A DNA stretch of 64,000 nucleotides from Paulinella micropora (taxonomy: Eukaryota; Cercozoa; Imbricatea; Euglyphida; Paulinellidae). The position numbers were made by a program, and so were the translations under genes. The notes below the pieces were generated by a model, which saw nothing but the letters and a program-made list of their open reading frames with translations, did no database searches and was not told the origin of the DNA. Location: contig WBZZ01003326.1 in NCBI GenBank assembly GCA_019918135.1, forward strand, positions 20,377 through 84,376, given 5' to 3'. Positions within the stretch are counted from its first letter, which is position 1, and every line of letters starts with the position of its first letter. This document shows, one piece after another, positions 28,101 to 38,877 of the stretch.

Positions 28101-31100
28101 GCACGACAGCTCGGGCGTGGCGCCGTCCAGCAGCACGAAGCGCAGCGAGCACGTGGAGTTGAGGCCCGAGTGCGCGTCCACGGCCGTGACGAGCACCGTC
28201 AGGTTGTACGGGATGAGGCGCACGTCGAGCTGCGGCAGCGTGCGCACAAATACCACCGACTGCGAGTCGCCGACCGCCAGGTCGTAGAACAGCTGCACGG
28301 CGGGGTCCGAGTTGTCGGTCACGTTGAAGAAGTTATTGACGTTGATCACGTAGCTGGCGCTGCCGACGACGATGGCCAGGTCAACTGCGGGGCAGCTCGT
28401 GAACACGGGCGCCTGGTTGTCCAGCACCCAGACCGCGAACTGGCAGTAGCCCGTGTTGCCATAGGCATCGTCGTGGCTGCGCGTGAGCACGTGGAACGCG
28501 TTCGGGCCCGTGTACACCAGCGGCTCGGGGATCGGGAAGGTCAGCTGCGCCGTTGCGTCGAAGTTGTCGACCGCGGTCGCGGTCGCGGACGTGCCGTTCC
28601 AGTAGTTGACGCCCGGCAGCGTCTCCACCGTCATGTTCGGGCACGTGAGGCGCGGCGCTTCCACGTCGTTGATCGTAATTTGTAGCACGCACGGCGTGGC
28701 CTGGTTGCCGCTCGAGTCGGCGCCGACCCACGTGAGCGTCGTGGTGCCGATGTAAAAGCGCACGCTCGAGCGTTGACGTCGGGCGCCTGTAGTGTGGACG
28801 ATGGCTGTCGAAGGCCACGTAGCGCGTGGTTTCGGTTTCGTCTACGAGCGCCCGCGTGTAGTAGCCAAAGCGCATCGAGTAGTTCTGGCCGGGGTCGTTG
28901 CGGTACGCGATGGCCGTGCCGTTGAGCCACCGTCCAGCGCGCACTCGAAGTACGGCGCCAGCACATCCAAGACAGTCACGAGCCACGTGCAGCCCGGGTC
29001 CACGAAACCGCCGTAGCCCAGCGCGCGCACCGTGACCGACGTGGTCTGCGCCGCCGCGAAGTGGCCGACAGTTAGCGAAGTCGTGTTGAGGTACAGCGCG
29101 GTCGGAGTGCCGGTGGACACGAGGCGCAGCTGGTCAAAGGTCGTGCCCGGGCGGCGGTACACGCGCTCCGTCAGGTTCCAGGACGCCGCGCTCCAGCCGC
29201 AGGCAGTGCCGGAGTTGTTCACGACGATCGTGGCGTCGCTGAGGCACTGCAGCAGGTTGCCCTCGGCCCGCAGCGGTTCGCCGATGACCACGACGCCGGT
29301 GCGACAGAGGCGGAACGTCCAGCACGACGTCGCCGGGTTGTAGCTGCTCTCGAGGCCGAGCGGCGCGCACTGCAGGTCCGCGTTGACGAGCGTGTTGTTG
29401 GCGGCGAGCACGAAGGCCGCGAGCGCGCGGCTCGAGTTCTGGAACTCGCAGCCGCACAAGTCGAGGCGCAGCGCGTCGGCCGCGGTCGCGACGTTGGCCA
29501 CCGTGTTGACGCACCTGCTGGGTACCACTCCAGCACGACTGCTCGTCGGGCAGCAGCAGCGCCGCCGTGACCTGCGTGGCGTTGAAGCTCACGTACGGCG
29601 AGCTGCTGGTGTTGCGCTCCCAGAAGCGGTAGCTGTAGTGCAGCGTGCCGACGCCGTTGGGCAGCACGTAGTACGTCGTGAACGTCGGGCCCTTGACGGC
29701 CGTGAAGTCGGGCTTGAGCGCGTCCACGCGCCAGCCGCCCGACTGGAGCGTCGTGGTCACGGTGCCGTTACTGCAGCGCGTGCCCTGCAGGTCCGACGTG
29801 TCCAGCGTGCACGGGGCGTCGGTGCACACCTGCAGGCAGCCGCCCAGCGGGTCCGGCGTGTAGCCCGCGCCGCACGTGCAGCCGGGGTGCAGCCCCAGCT
29901 CTCCGGGTGCGGGCTCACCTCGCACTCCTCCCGCGCGCCGTGCTCGCCGTAGAAGTCCAGCAGCCCGTCGCCGCAGAAGCCCGTGAGCGTAATCTGGACG
30001 TCGCAAGAGTCGGACGCGGGCGAGTACGGGGACGTGTCGCTGCCCACGACCGTGAGCGTGAACGGCGACTGCAGGAAGCTGAACGTGCCAATGTCCGGCG
30101 CCGTGGGCGTGTAAACGGTAGTGTCGTACACGCAGTTGTCCGCCACGCCGTGAAAGACGGACAGGTCGTACAGGCCCGACTTGACGGGGATCGTGCCGCT
30201 GGCGGCGCACGTGACCACGGGCTTCTCGCGGTCCTGCAGGTCGTACACGACGGCGCACTGCGCCTCGTTGCCCGCCTGGTCCGTCGCGGTCGCGACGCAC
30301 CGCACCGCCTTGGTCGCGAGCGTGGCGTTGCTCCTGGCATTGGCGCACGTGACCGTGACATTCGCGGGCCCCTGCACATCGGACCGGAAGTAATCGATCC
30401 CGAAGCCCGCCCGCGTCGTCGGGTCCGCGCCGCAAACGCCGGCGTCCATGGCGGTGTCGTAGTACGTCGTGGTGCCGTTGACTTCCCTGAGCACGGGGCC
30501 GTTGTGCGGGACGCTGGCGCACAGCACCGAGGGCGGCTGCACGTCGTGCACGAACACGGTGCGTGCGCACGTGGCCCAGTTGCCCGACGGGTCGACGGCG
30601 GTATACGTCACGGTGTGCTCGCCGTACGCCAGCTCTTGCCCGAAGCCGTACGACGGCGTGACAAGCAAGAAGTCGCGCAGGCCCGGCGCCGCGATGTTGG
30701 CGCTTAGCACGGCGTTGTCGACGACGCGCAGCAGCGAGAAGTCGGCCCAGAACTCGTCGCTCATCGTGGTGAGCCAGAAGGTCGACGAGCCGACCGAGAT
30801 GTTGAGTTCGCTGCGCGGGCCCGTGTAAAGCCCTTCGAAGCAGTCCAAGAAAGCCAGGCGGATCTTCGTCGACGACTCTGATTTCGAACGTGAGCGACAA
30901 CGGCGCCGTGCGCTGCGCAACCTCAACCGGGGCGGTGGAGCTGCTGTTGTCCGCCGTGTCATACGCGTAGTCGTAGTAGCCGCCGTCGCGCACCGACGCA
31001 GTGACGGTGGTGACGCCGGGTACAGGTACAGCCACGTGTTGACCTGACCCACGACGCCGTACTCGTGGTACGGCACACTGAGCGTCGCGGGCGTGATGGT

Positions 31101-34036
31101 CTGGTTGCCGGCCGCGGTGTTGGTGTACAGGCCCTCCCATTGTGCCAGGCACGTGTAGTTGCCGCCGCCTATGCTCTGCCACACGGGCGGGCTACCGATG
31201 CCTATCTGCTGCGGGCGGCGGCGGCGTCGCGTAGTCATGTCGCCCGAGTTGTCCCCTCTAAAGGCTGTGCCAGCCGGCGCCGCTGCAGCCAGGCCGTGCC
31301 GGTGGGGTTCGGGTCCGCGATCTGGCCGCTGTCCACGGTATTGGGGGGCACGGGCGCGGGGGTCTGCGCGGCCGGGAACGTGAGGTGTTCGACCATCGGG
31401 GGCCGCGCCGTGGGCAGCGCGCCCGTGTAGTTTGTGATAGTTGTCCCCGCCGCGCCCAGCCCGCAGTACACGCCCACGTACTCCGCCGCCCAGCTGGCGC
31501 CGGAGGGCAGGAACTCGAAGTCGTAGCCGCGTTGTCGACCCAGAACCACAAGTCCATGGGGTGCATGCCAGCGAGCGCCGCGCCACGGCCCCGGGGTTCA
31601 ACAGTAGCAGCGCGCCCCCGGTCCACACGTCGTAGGGTAACAAGTACGTCGCGTACAAGTTCTCGGCCATGGGGCCCACCGCTTGCGGCGCCCTGGTGTC
31701 GCGCACTTCGTAGTCCACGAGGCACACGGCGACGTTGCCCACGTCGTCGTAAACCGCGTAGCTGACGCGCAGCGACCAGCCCAACGCCAGCGCCGTGGCA
31801 CCTCCCTCGAGTTCGGGCGGCGACGTAAACAGGGCGGGCAGGCGCAACCCGGCGGACGGCAGCAGTTGGCTGCCGGCGGACGTGCCACTGGCCCGCACAG
31901 CTCCGCGAGACTGCAGCGTGTAGTCTAGGTCGCAGCCCCACTGCTCAATGACGTACACCCAGGAGGAGGGCCGCGGGGGTAGGCGCAGAAAGTCGCGTCG
32001 CCGTCAACCGAGGGGTAGCAGCCGGTGGAGAAAGTAGTGAGGTCGTCGGGGCGGCCCGCGTCGCCCACGAGCGCGTGGCAGCCCGGCGGGCCCGACACAT
32101 TCGCGTACACGGAACCCAAGTTGTTGTACGTGTCCACGCTATCGGTCGCGTCGGGCACGAGGTGGTACCAGGCGTTTGCGCGCAAGTGCACGGTGGCACA
32201 GTTGCCATCCGGGTGCGTGTCCGAGCTGCCCAGGAGAGTCGCGTTGAAGGGCGGGCAGGCCGAGCGCCCGGGCTGCGTGCGTTGCACGGCGCGCAGAAAC
32301 TGGTGTTGCGCGCCAGTGGCGTTGAACCGCAGCTGCTCGGCGCTGAGCGGCGCGCTCAGGCCGCCTGCCTGCACTTCGTTTGGCTGCGTGTCCAGCAGCA
32401 CGTGGTACGACCCGAACTGGGTGCCCGGGTACACGGCCTGGCGCGGCACGCCGTGGCGCGCCATGACGTCGGCCGCGACCTCGTCCCCGCGCGACACCCC
32501 GTTCGCGCCGCCGCAACTGACGGCCGGCGGCGTGTTGTCGATAATTAGGGTGAAGTTGCACCACGCCAGGTTGCCGGCCTCGTCGTACACGTCGGCGTGG
32601 ACCGCGTACGTGCCGTCCGGCAGGTAGCGGCGCACGGGGGCGCCGGAACCGAAGGCGGTGGTGTAGTTCAGCAGCAGCGGGCCGAACCGCGACTCGAACG
32701 AGTACACGCCGCAGTGCGTGCGGTTGTCGTCGATGTTGTCGTAGCTGTGGTCGCACAGGTCCCGCGAGAACAGCTCCAGCAGCCTCAGGTCGTTGGTGCC
32801 GAAGCCCGCCGCGTGCCACGCGTCCAGAATCGTCTGGCTCAGGTTGCCCCCCGCAACGGTGTCGGCGCGGTGCAGCGGGTCCAGGTACGGCTCCGAGTCC
32901 TGGCCGCGCAGGCGCAGCTCGCGCCCGCCGGCGCACAGGCCGTAGCGGTCGAGGTTGGGCGGCGACGTATCGATCACGTTCACGGTGAAGTTACACTGCT
33001 GGACGTTGCCGGCCACGTCCGCGATCGAGTAGGCCACCGCCCACACGCCCTTGACATTTAGCACGTACGTGGCCATGCCGTAGTCGTACACAAACTGGCT
33101 GTGGTTCGGCGAGCCCAGGTCGACGGTCGAGGCCGAGCCGCCCGGCGGCGTGATGGTGCGGTACACCTCGGCCACGCGGTACAAATTCGGCGACAGCGGT
33201 GACGTGCAGTCGCACCACGACGGAACCGTGTAGCCGGGCGGGCCGTACGCGCCGCCCAGCGTGCTCAGCGACAGGAACGCGGCGTCGCTGTTGAGGTCGA
33301 TGGTCAAGGCGCCGGTCGGGCAGTTGCGACTGATGGGCGCGCTCGTGTCCTGGCCGCAATTGGCGTCCGCGTGCACTACGCCCGTGCACACGCCCGGCAA
33401 CCCGTTGGGGTCCACGGTGCTGCAGTTGCAGAAGTTGACGCCCTTGCTGGCGTTGGCTAGCCTGCGCCTGCCAATGGCTTGTGACGCCAGCACGCACTCA
33501 AAGCCGTAGCAATGCGCGGTTTGGTAGCAGTCGTTGTCGTTGATGAGGCGAGTGGTGGCCTGGGATTCCAGGCGCAGCGACGCGGGGAAGCGGACCGTGA
33601 AGCTCAGCGGCAGCCGGAACGTCTGGGTCACGTTCAGCATCAAGAACCTGGTCCGGCGCGTACAGTTGACGTCGACCGAACCCGACAGCCGCAAGTAGCC
33701 GTTGCCCTCGTCGTGCACCAGCAACGTACAATCTGTGGTGTAGCGCAGGTACACGACCTGCTGGTCCCAGCAGGGGTCACCCGACACCCTCGCAGTGGTA
33801 GGCAGGGTCTCGTTGCCGCAGAAGCTTTTGGAAACGAAGAACGGCGAGGTCGCCGTAGTAAAACCGCTCGGGGTTTCAATGTTCAGCATGATGGCGGGGT
33901 TGCCCTCGAGCTGGCCGAGGCCGGAGCCGTTGGTTAGGATCCTGGCCCTCCAGTTGACGCTTTGTGCAAAGGACAACCCGCAGGTCTGCCCCGACACTAC
34001 GACGATGCCGAGTAAGGCCAGGGCGAGGGTGCTCAT
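25132..34036 (-). CDS. Giant HYR-repeat type I membrane protein (~2,950 aa), frame breaks
   Basis: The start is the ATG at 34036 (MSTLALALLGIVVVSGQTCG), a good signal peptide; the stop is near 25132. The ectodomain holds about a dozen hyalin-repeat (HYR, Ig-like) modules, recognisable by D-x-x-x-P-x-x-x-x-C at module starts: VIDTSPPNL, VHDVQPPSVLC, LQDREKPVVTC, VLDVLAPYFEC, INDVEAPRLTC, VLDNQAPVFTSC, LLDGATPELSC, LVDTEPPVFFDC, EDDTPPEFSNC. Many N-x-T/S sites are present. One membrane helix (plus-strand ~25315-25385) and a ~60-residue Ser/Arg-rich cytoplasmic tail end the protein. HYR modules occur in adhesion proteins. The reading frame changes about ten times (for example near 31955, 31015, 29905, 28910 and 27340), each usually one base short, so I treat this as one gene with assembly deletions. 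Confidence 0.75.
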
Positions 34037-34531
34037 TTCTGGTCTGTTTTGTTTTGTGTGTATCTGTTTATTCTTTCTTAGCACCAAAAAAAGGGGGCGG
34101 TGCTAGGCACAGAAAGCCAAAGCGACGAGAAATGGAAATTCCCGGGGGGGGGGGGGAGAAGAGGGTAGGGGGGGGGGGCTGGCGCGCGCGGCGGCGTGTG
34201 AAAAGAAGAGGCCGGGAGGGGGGAGGGGCGCATGGAGAGAGAGAGAGAGGAGGGTGGGAAGGGGGGGAGGGGCGCATGGAGAGAGAGGGAGGGTGGGAAG
34301 GGGGGAGGGACGTTGCCGGAATTGTGTTTTCTTGGCCTTTTTCGTGCTTTTTCAGGGGCTTTGCGAAACCTTCTCCCCCACCCCCCAAAAGGTCGCGGGC
34401 TTCTTCACATTTCTCCCTCAATTCTTTTGCACGCCTAACTTTTTCTCTCCATTCGCTCCTGCCACACTGAGTACGTTGGTCACAAAAATCTTTTTAATCG
34501 GTGCAGCTACCCCCCTTTCTCCGTTTCATTG
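34037..34531. other. Spacer between minus-strand genes
   Basis: Upstream of the HYR gene. It contains G runs (34142-34170) and repeated GGGGAGGGGCGCATGGAGAG-like blocks (about 34220-34310). No supportable gene; probably the HYR promoter plus the kinase 3' region. Confidence 0.4.
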
Positions 34532-35413
34532 TTAATGCCTTTTTCCGAAATTGTCTCGACAACTGCGTATTACTGCTGCCAGGTCTTTATGGACCTGCAG
34601 TACTTCACCAGGCGCTCTGCAGATCCGGACGCACCTTTGCAAGTAAGGGTCGTACCAGTGATGATATTGGTCCCTCATGAGTTTGTCCTCCCATTCTAGT
34701 TTGGCTTTGAGTACGGACCGGTTCCTGTCTAATATGTGTTGCCTGCGGGGAACGTAGGCCGAAGACCACGGCAGGGGGCCCGCCAGCACTTCGAAAAAAG
34801 TGTAGACTAGGTTCCAGATGTCATCTCGCCAGCCGGCCGGTTTTTGATGGTGGCTGTCCGTGCTCATATAGGACAGCGTACCGGCCAAAGTGTTGGGGCG
34901 GCCGCCGGAGTCTAAGCCCGGAAACACCGAGAGCCCGAGATCTAGGAGGCACACACCCCCGTCGCGTGTGCGCAGCCCAATGTTCTGAGGCTTGATGTCT
35001 CGGTGTACAAACCCTTGGCCGTGCAGCGGCCACAATAACATTATAATCTGCGCTAAATGCTCCAGGGCGCGGCACTTGGCCGAGGGCTGCTGCAGCAAGT
35101 GTTCAAGCGAGTAAGGAATGAATTCCATTACTATCGCGCTGTAGTCCGTGCCCAGAACAAAAAGAAAGGGCTCGGGAAACAGTCCGATGGCGGTGCTTTC
35201 GTGGAAAAATAATTCTCGTTGGAAGTCGAATTCCTGTCTGTGCGCGGACCTGTCGCGTTTGGTGAACATCTTGATCGCGACAATGTCATGTGTAGGGTAG
35301 TCTAGCAGGCAGCCCGCGCGCCACACGTGTGCATAGCCGCCCCTGCCCGCTTCTTCTTGAAACCTAAAGAGGCCCAAGAGAGGAGGGCGGCCCGCGGAGA
35401 CATGGCAAAACAT
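34532..35413 (-). CDS. Serine/threonine protein kinase, CK1-like (293 aa)
   Basis: ATG at 35413. All main kinase motifs are present: a Gly-rich loop near residues 21-30 (EEAGRGGYAHVW), Lys48 in VAIKMF, the catalytic loop HRDIKPQNIGL at 137-147 (Asp139, Asn143), a DLG motif at 158-160 in place of DFG, and GTLSYMSTDSHH at ~178-190 followed by WRDDIWNLVYTFFEVL. The substitution DLG and the activation-loop order resemble casein-kinase-1/VRK relatives, common in large DNA viruses. At 293 residues it is little more than a catalytic domain. No membrane segment is visible. It lies between two membrane-protein genes and could act on virion or host factors (inference). Confidence 0.85.
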   Translation of the reverse strand: MFCHVSAGRPPLLGLFRFQEEAGRGGYAHVWRAGCLLDYPTHDIVAIKMFTKRDRSAHRQEFDFQRELFFHESTAIGLFPEPFLFVLGTDYSAIVMEFIPYSLEHLLQQPSAKCRALEHLAQIIMLLWPLHGQGFVHRDIKPQNIGLRTRDGGVCLLDLGLSVFPGLDSGGRPNTLAGTLSYMSTDSHHQKPAGWRDDIWNLVYTFFEVLAGPLPWSSAYVPRRQHILDRNRSVLKAKLEWEDKLMRDQYHHWYDPYLQRCVRICRAPGEVLQVHKDLAAVIRSCRDNFGKRH

Positions 35414-36024
35414 ACGGGGAGCAGCGAAAAAAATCTACTAAAGAAATAAAAAAAAAGACCCGTGCTTGGCTTTTTTTACTTTGCACAAGGGCCGCGGGGG
35501 GGGGGGGGAAGAGTGCACGGGCTGGCAACACACACAAAAAGAGGGAGGGAAGGGCGGGAACGGGGGGTGGAGAAAAGGGAGGCCAAAAAACCAGCACGAA
35601 AGGCGGGAAGGGCAGGAAAATGGGGGGGGGCCTTGCTTCTTTCGTTCTACTCCCCTTTCGTTCGTTTCCGCCTGGAGACAGAGCAGGCGGGAACAAAGAA
35701 AAAAGAAAGACGGAGGAAATGGCGGGGAGGAAATGGCGGGGAGGGTGGCTGGCACAGGAAGAAGAAAGCCGAAGCCCCCCTCAAATTTCTAGCACTATGA
35801 AGTACTTTTAAAAAAGGGGCGCTTTTGTTGTTTCTGGGAGAGAACACACACGCGAGAAAAAAAAACAAGATAATGTTCGCCAGACCTGAGAAAATGAGAG
35901 AACACACACACGAGAAAAAAAACAAGACACCGTTCGCCAGAGCTGATGAAGTGAGTGTGTGGGTTCCGCTCCAAAAGGATGATACAATTTCCGAAAGTGT
36001 CGACCCGCCGGTAAAAACAGAGTG
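35414..36024. repeat. Spacer with a ~55-bp direct duplication
   Basis: It includes G- and C-rich runs at 35480-35640 and two adjacent copies (about 35838-35890 and 35893-35945) of GAGAACACACACGCGAG, then AAAAAACAAGA, then GTTCGCCAGA. The frame at 35825-36023 passes through the duplication and stops just before the ATG at 36025. It could be part of the next gene if a base is missing, but I cannot show that. Confidence 0.4.
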
Positions 36025-38796
36025 ATGCTAAGTCAGGCACGATCCGACTACCTAAGCCAAATATCTGCCGGTATGGAGGCACCCATGTTGCAAATGCTCC
36101 AAGAGAAAATAAAAGTCAAGGAATCCACCGTGGGCGAGGAGCTTCTTTCTTACTTGCAAATCTATATGGACTTTGACCCGGGTCGAGCTCTGCGATTTGC
36201 TACTCTCCAAGGCTCGCCGCGGGAGGCTTGCGCCAACAGGTTGCAGGAGCTAAGTTTACAGCCCCAGGTAGTGGACCCCGCCAGCCTCCGACAGTGCGTC
36301 AAAGACAAGAAGATTTGCCCCGCGCTGCCGTGCCTGACCGACCGGCGTGCAGTGTTCAGGTGGCCAACCACGTTTTTGACCTGCAGCGAGAAAGGCCACT
36401 AACCCCTTCCAAGACGCCATCGACTCGCTGAGCAAGGGCGGCGACGTGTTCCCGCTGCTTTTAGCGTCGTGCATGACGATAACGCCGGGCAGCACGGTTC
36501 AGGACGACGCCGTTAATTATTTCGAGGTGCCCGAGCCAGGCGCTCTGAGCACCAGCACCAGCGGGTTCAAGATAAAGATCTGCACGGTGGGCAACCCCAC
36601 CATACGAAAAGAGCTGCTTGCGCTGTTAGCGACGGACAATGTGTGACGGTTCAACAAGGCACGGCCTTCACCGTGGCGGAACAAGTCGTGGTTCTAGCCA
36701 GTTACGTGTCCTGGATGAATAACAGCTACTACGGAGAGGAGCAGAGCGGCTCTCTGACGGTCTCGCAAGATGTCATCGGCGGCACCTTAGAGGAGAGCGC
36801 GCCACACAAGTCGTCCGAGAAATCCGAAGACACGTATTTCCGGTTCAACCAACACGACGGCAGTGTACAGCTTCTGCTGCCCCAGGAGACGCGCGCTCTG
36901 CTAACAAAGGCGCTGGATCTGGGCCGGGTCGAGCCCAACAAAAAGCAGAGCCCGATACCCGTGGCAGCAGAGCCAGCCAGTTTGTACACGTGCGTGGTAG
37001 CCGCAATAGTCCCGCGCGCCGAACAGGAAGAAGCAACTAGGGAGGCGGGCCTGCCAGCGCTGAACCAGAACATAACTACCACCATCTCGATTTCTTGTCC
37101 GCACGAAGTGAAAGCACGGGCCTTGCCGGGGGCAGCATCTTTGTGCGACGGGTGCCTGCAAAGGATTGCTGCCAGTTGCCGAGCGTCGACTCCGCCTTGG
37201 GCGCGCCCCGGTCCGTCTCCATCCCTATTTGCGGCAAGTGCCAAAAAGCGGTTGCGGCGAGCTTCTCCGGGTCCTGTTGCCGCAAATGCAAGCACGGCGG
37301 CGCCGAGAATTCTCTGTGCAAGGCGGGCGTAGCCTGTACTGTGTCGGTTTCCGGGTGCAGCGTTTGCAAACACGCAATGGACGGCGCGGCCACGAGGGGG
37401 TCGATCTCGGTCCCCCCCAAGGTCGCGGCGGGTCAGCACAGCGTCTCGCTCTCTCTGTGCGTAGATTGCCAGAACGGATTGACCACCGGAGCGGCGGCGG
37501 AGTCGAGTTGTGGCTCCCTGTGCAAGGCGTGCACGAAAGCCATGGCCGGCGCGGCCACGAGGGGGTCGATCTCGGGCACTCCGAACGTCGCGGCGGGTCA
37601 GCACAGCGTCTCGCTCTCTCTGTGCGTAGATTGCCAGAACGGATTGACCACCGGAGCGGCGGAGTCGAGTTGTGGCTCCCTGTGCAAGGCGTGCACGCAA
37701 GCCATGGCCGGCGCGGCGGGGGGTCGATCTCGGGCACTCCGAACGGCGCGGCGGGTCAGCACAGCGTCTCGCTCTCTCTGTGCGTGGATTGCCAGAACGG
37801 ATTGACCACCGGAGCGGCGGAGTCGAGTTGTGGCTCCCTGTGCAAGGCGTGCACGAAGCCATGGCCGGCGCGGCGGGGGGGTCGATCTCGGGCACTCCGA
37901 ACGGCGCGGCGGGTCAGCACAGCGTCTCGCTCTCTCTGTGCGTGGATTGCCAGAACGGATTGACCACCGAGCGGCGGCGGCAGAGTCTGTCTCCCTGTGC
38001 AAGGCGTGCACGCAAGCCATGGCTGGCGCGGTGGAACAGTCAGTCTCCGAGTGCTACGTTTGCATACAGGGGGACAACGCCGCAGGGGTTAAAAAATCCG
38101 TCTCAGTTTCCTGGTGCAGCAATTGCAAGAACGAAGCGGCCAAAGCGGGGGCGCAGTCGGTCTCTGGCTCCGTGTGCGACGTGTGCAAGGGCTGTGTGAG
38201 TGTGAGCGTCTCCTGCGACGTGTGCGCAGGTGCAGCTGCGAGCGGCGCGAAGTCTTCCTCTGTAAATCCACGCGCTGATGCGCCCGTCCAACCTCGGACT
38301 CTGTTCGAGGAGGCAAGTGAGTGCTTTCACTGCGGGGGGAAACTGTGCAAGGCCAACGAAATCGCTGGTCCTAACGCCGATCATCAAGGCTCGAGACCCG
38401 CGGGGCCAGGGGCGCGTGTTCAATCGGCTCCTTGTTTCGACAGCTTCGAAGTGACACACAACTCCGGCATGGGGCAAGAAATGCGTCTTCGGGAAGTCGG
38501 CACTTGCTTCGACAGCATTAGCTTGGAAAAGATACCCCCCTATTCAGCGCGGGGCTGTACCAGACCTCCCGTTCGGGCGGAGACCTCGTGTACAAGAAAG
38601 ATGAACCCTACGCCGTGCCCAAAGAGTTTCTGGAGGACGGAGGAATCTTTTCACTCCCTATATTCTGATCCTGGTAGTAGTATTTTTCGTGTCCGGACTA
38701 TTTCCGCTTTGGTTTTTGTTTTCGTCGTCAGAGAAAAGCCACACCCCCTCCCCCCCCCTCTGTAGACAAATGAGGCAAGGGCAGGCACGTTTTTAA
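36025..38796 (+). CDS. Cys-rich repeat protein with C-terminal membrane segment, frame breaks
   Basis: ATG at 36025. The first ~370 residues are a mixed alpha/beta region without recognised domains, free of a signal peptide. From about 37130 onward come pairs of CxxC knuckles in tandem (LCDGCLQ, ICGKCQK, CRKCKHG, CSVCKHA, then repeated LCVDCQNGL and LCKACTKAM, then CYVCIQG, CSNCKNE, CDVCKGC, CDVCAGA, CFHCGGK), which look like zinc-binding or disulfide modules. The 3' end encodes a hydrophobic segment (VVVFFVSGLFPLWFLF) and a short polar tail. The reading frame changes near 36360, 36405, 36645, 37185, in the repeats, near 38540 and near 38665, each time one base short. The function is unknown; a tail-anchored membrane protein with Zn-ribbon-like repeats is the best description. 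Confidence 0.55.
37431..37990 (+). repeat. Tandem coding repeat, four units of 158-165 bp
   Basis: The string GGTCAGCACAGCGTCTCGCT occurs at 37431, 37596, 37754 and 37912. The first spacing (165) is a multiple of three and the next two (158) are not, with G runs of 5, 6 and 7 at the same place in different units. Each unit encodes two CxxC knuckles of the protein at 36025-38796. Confidence 0.85.
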
Positions 38797-38877
38797 TTAA
38801 AACAAAAAAAAAGTTTTGCTTTGTTTGCTCTTGTTCTGTCGTTCTCTTTCGGAAGTGAGAAAGAATCTAGGAGCGCT

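Noticed and set aside
36025-38796. Calling the Cys-rich gene and other broken genes pseudogenes
   Set aside because: Sequence between breaks is well conserved in composition and domain pattern, the breaks have one polarity only, and the restored order gives continuous proteins.
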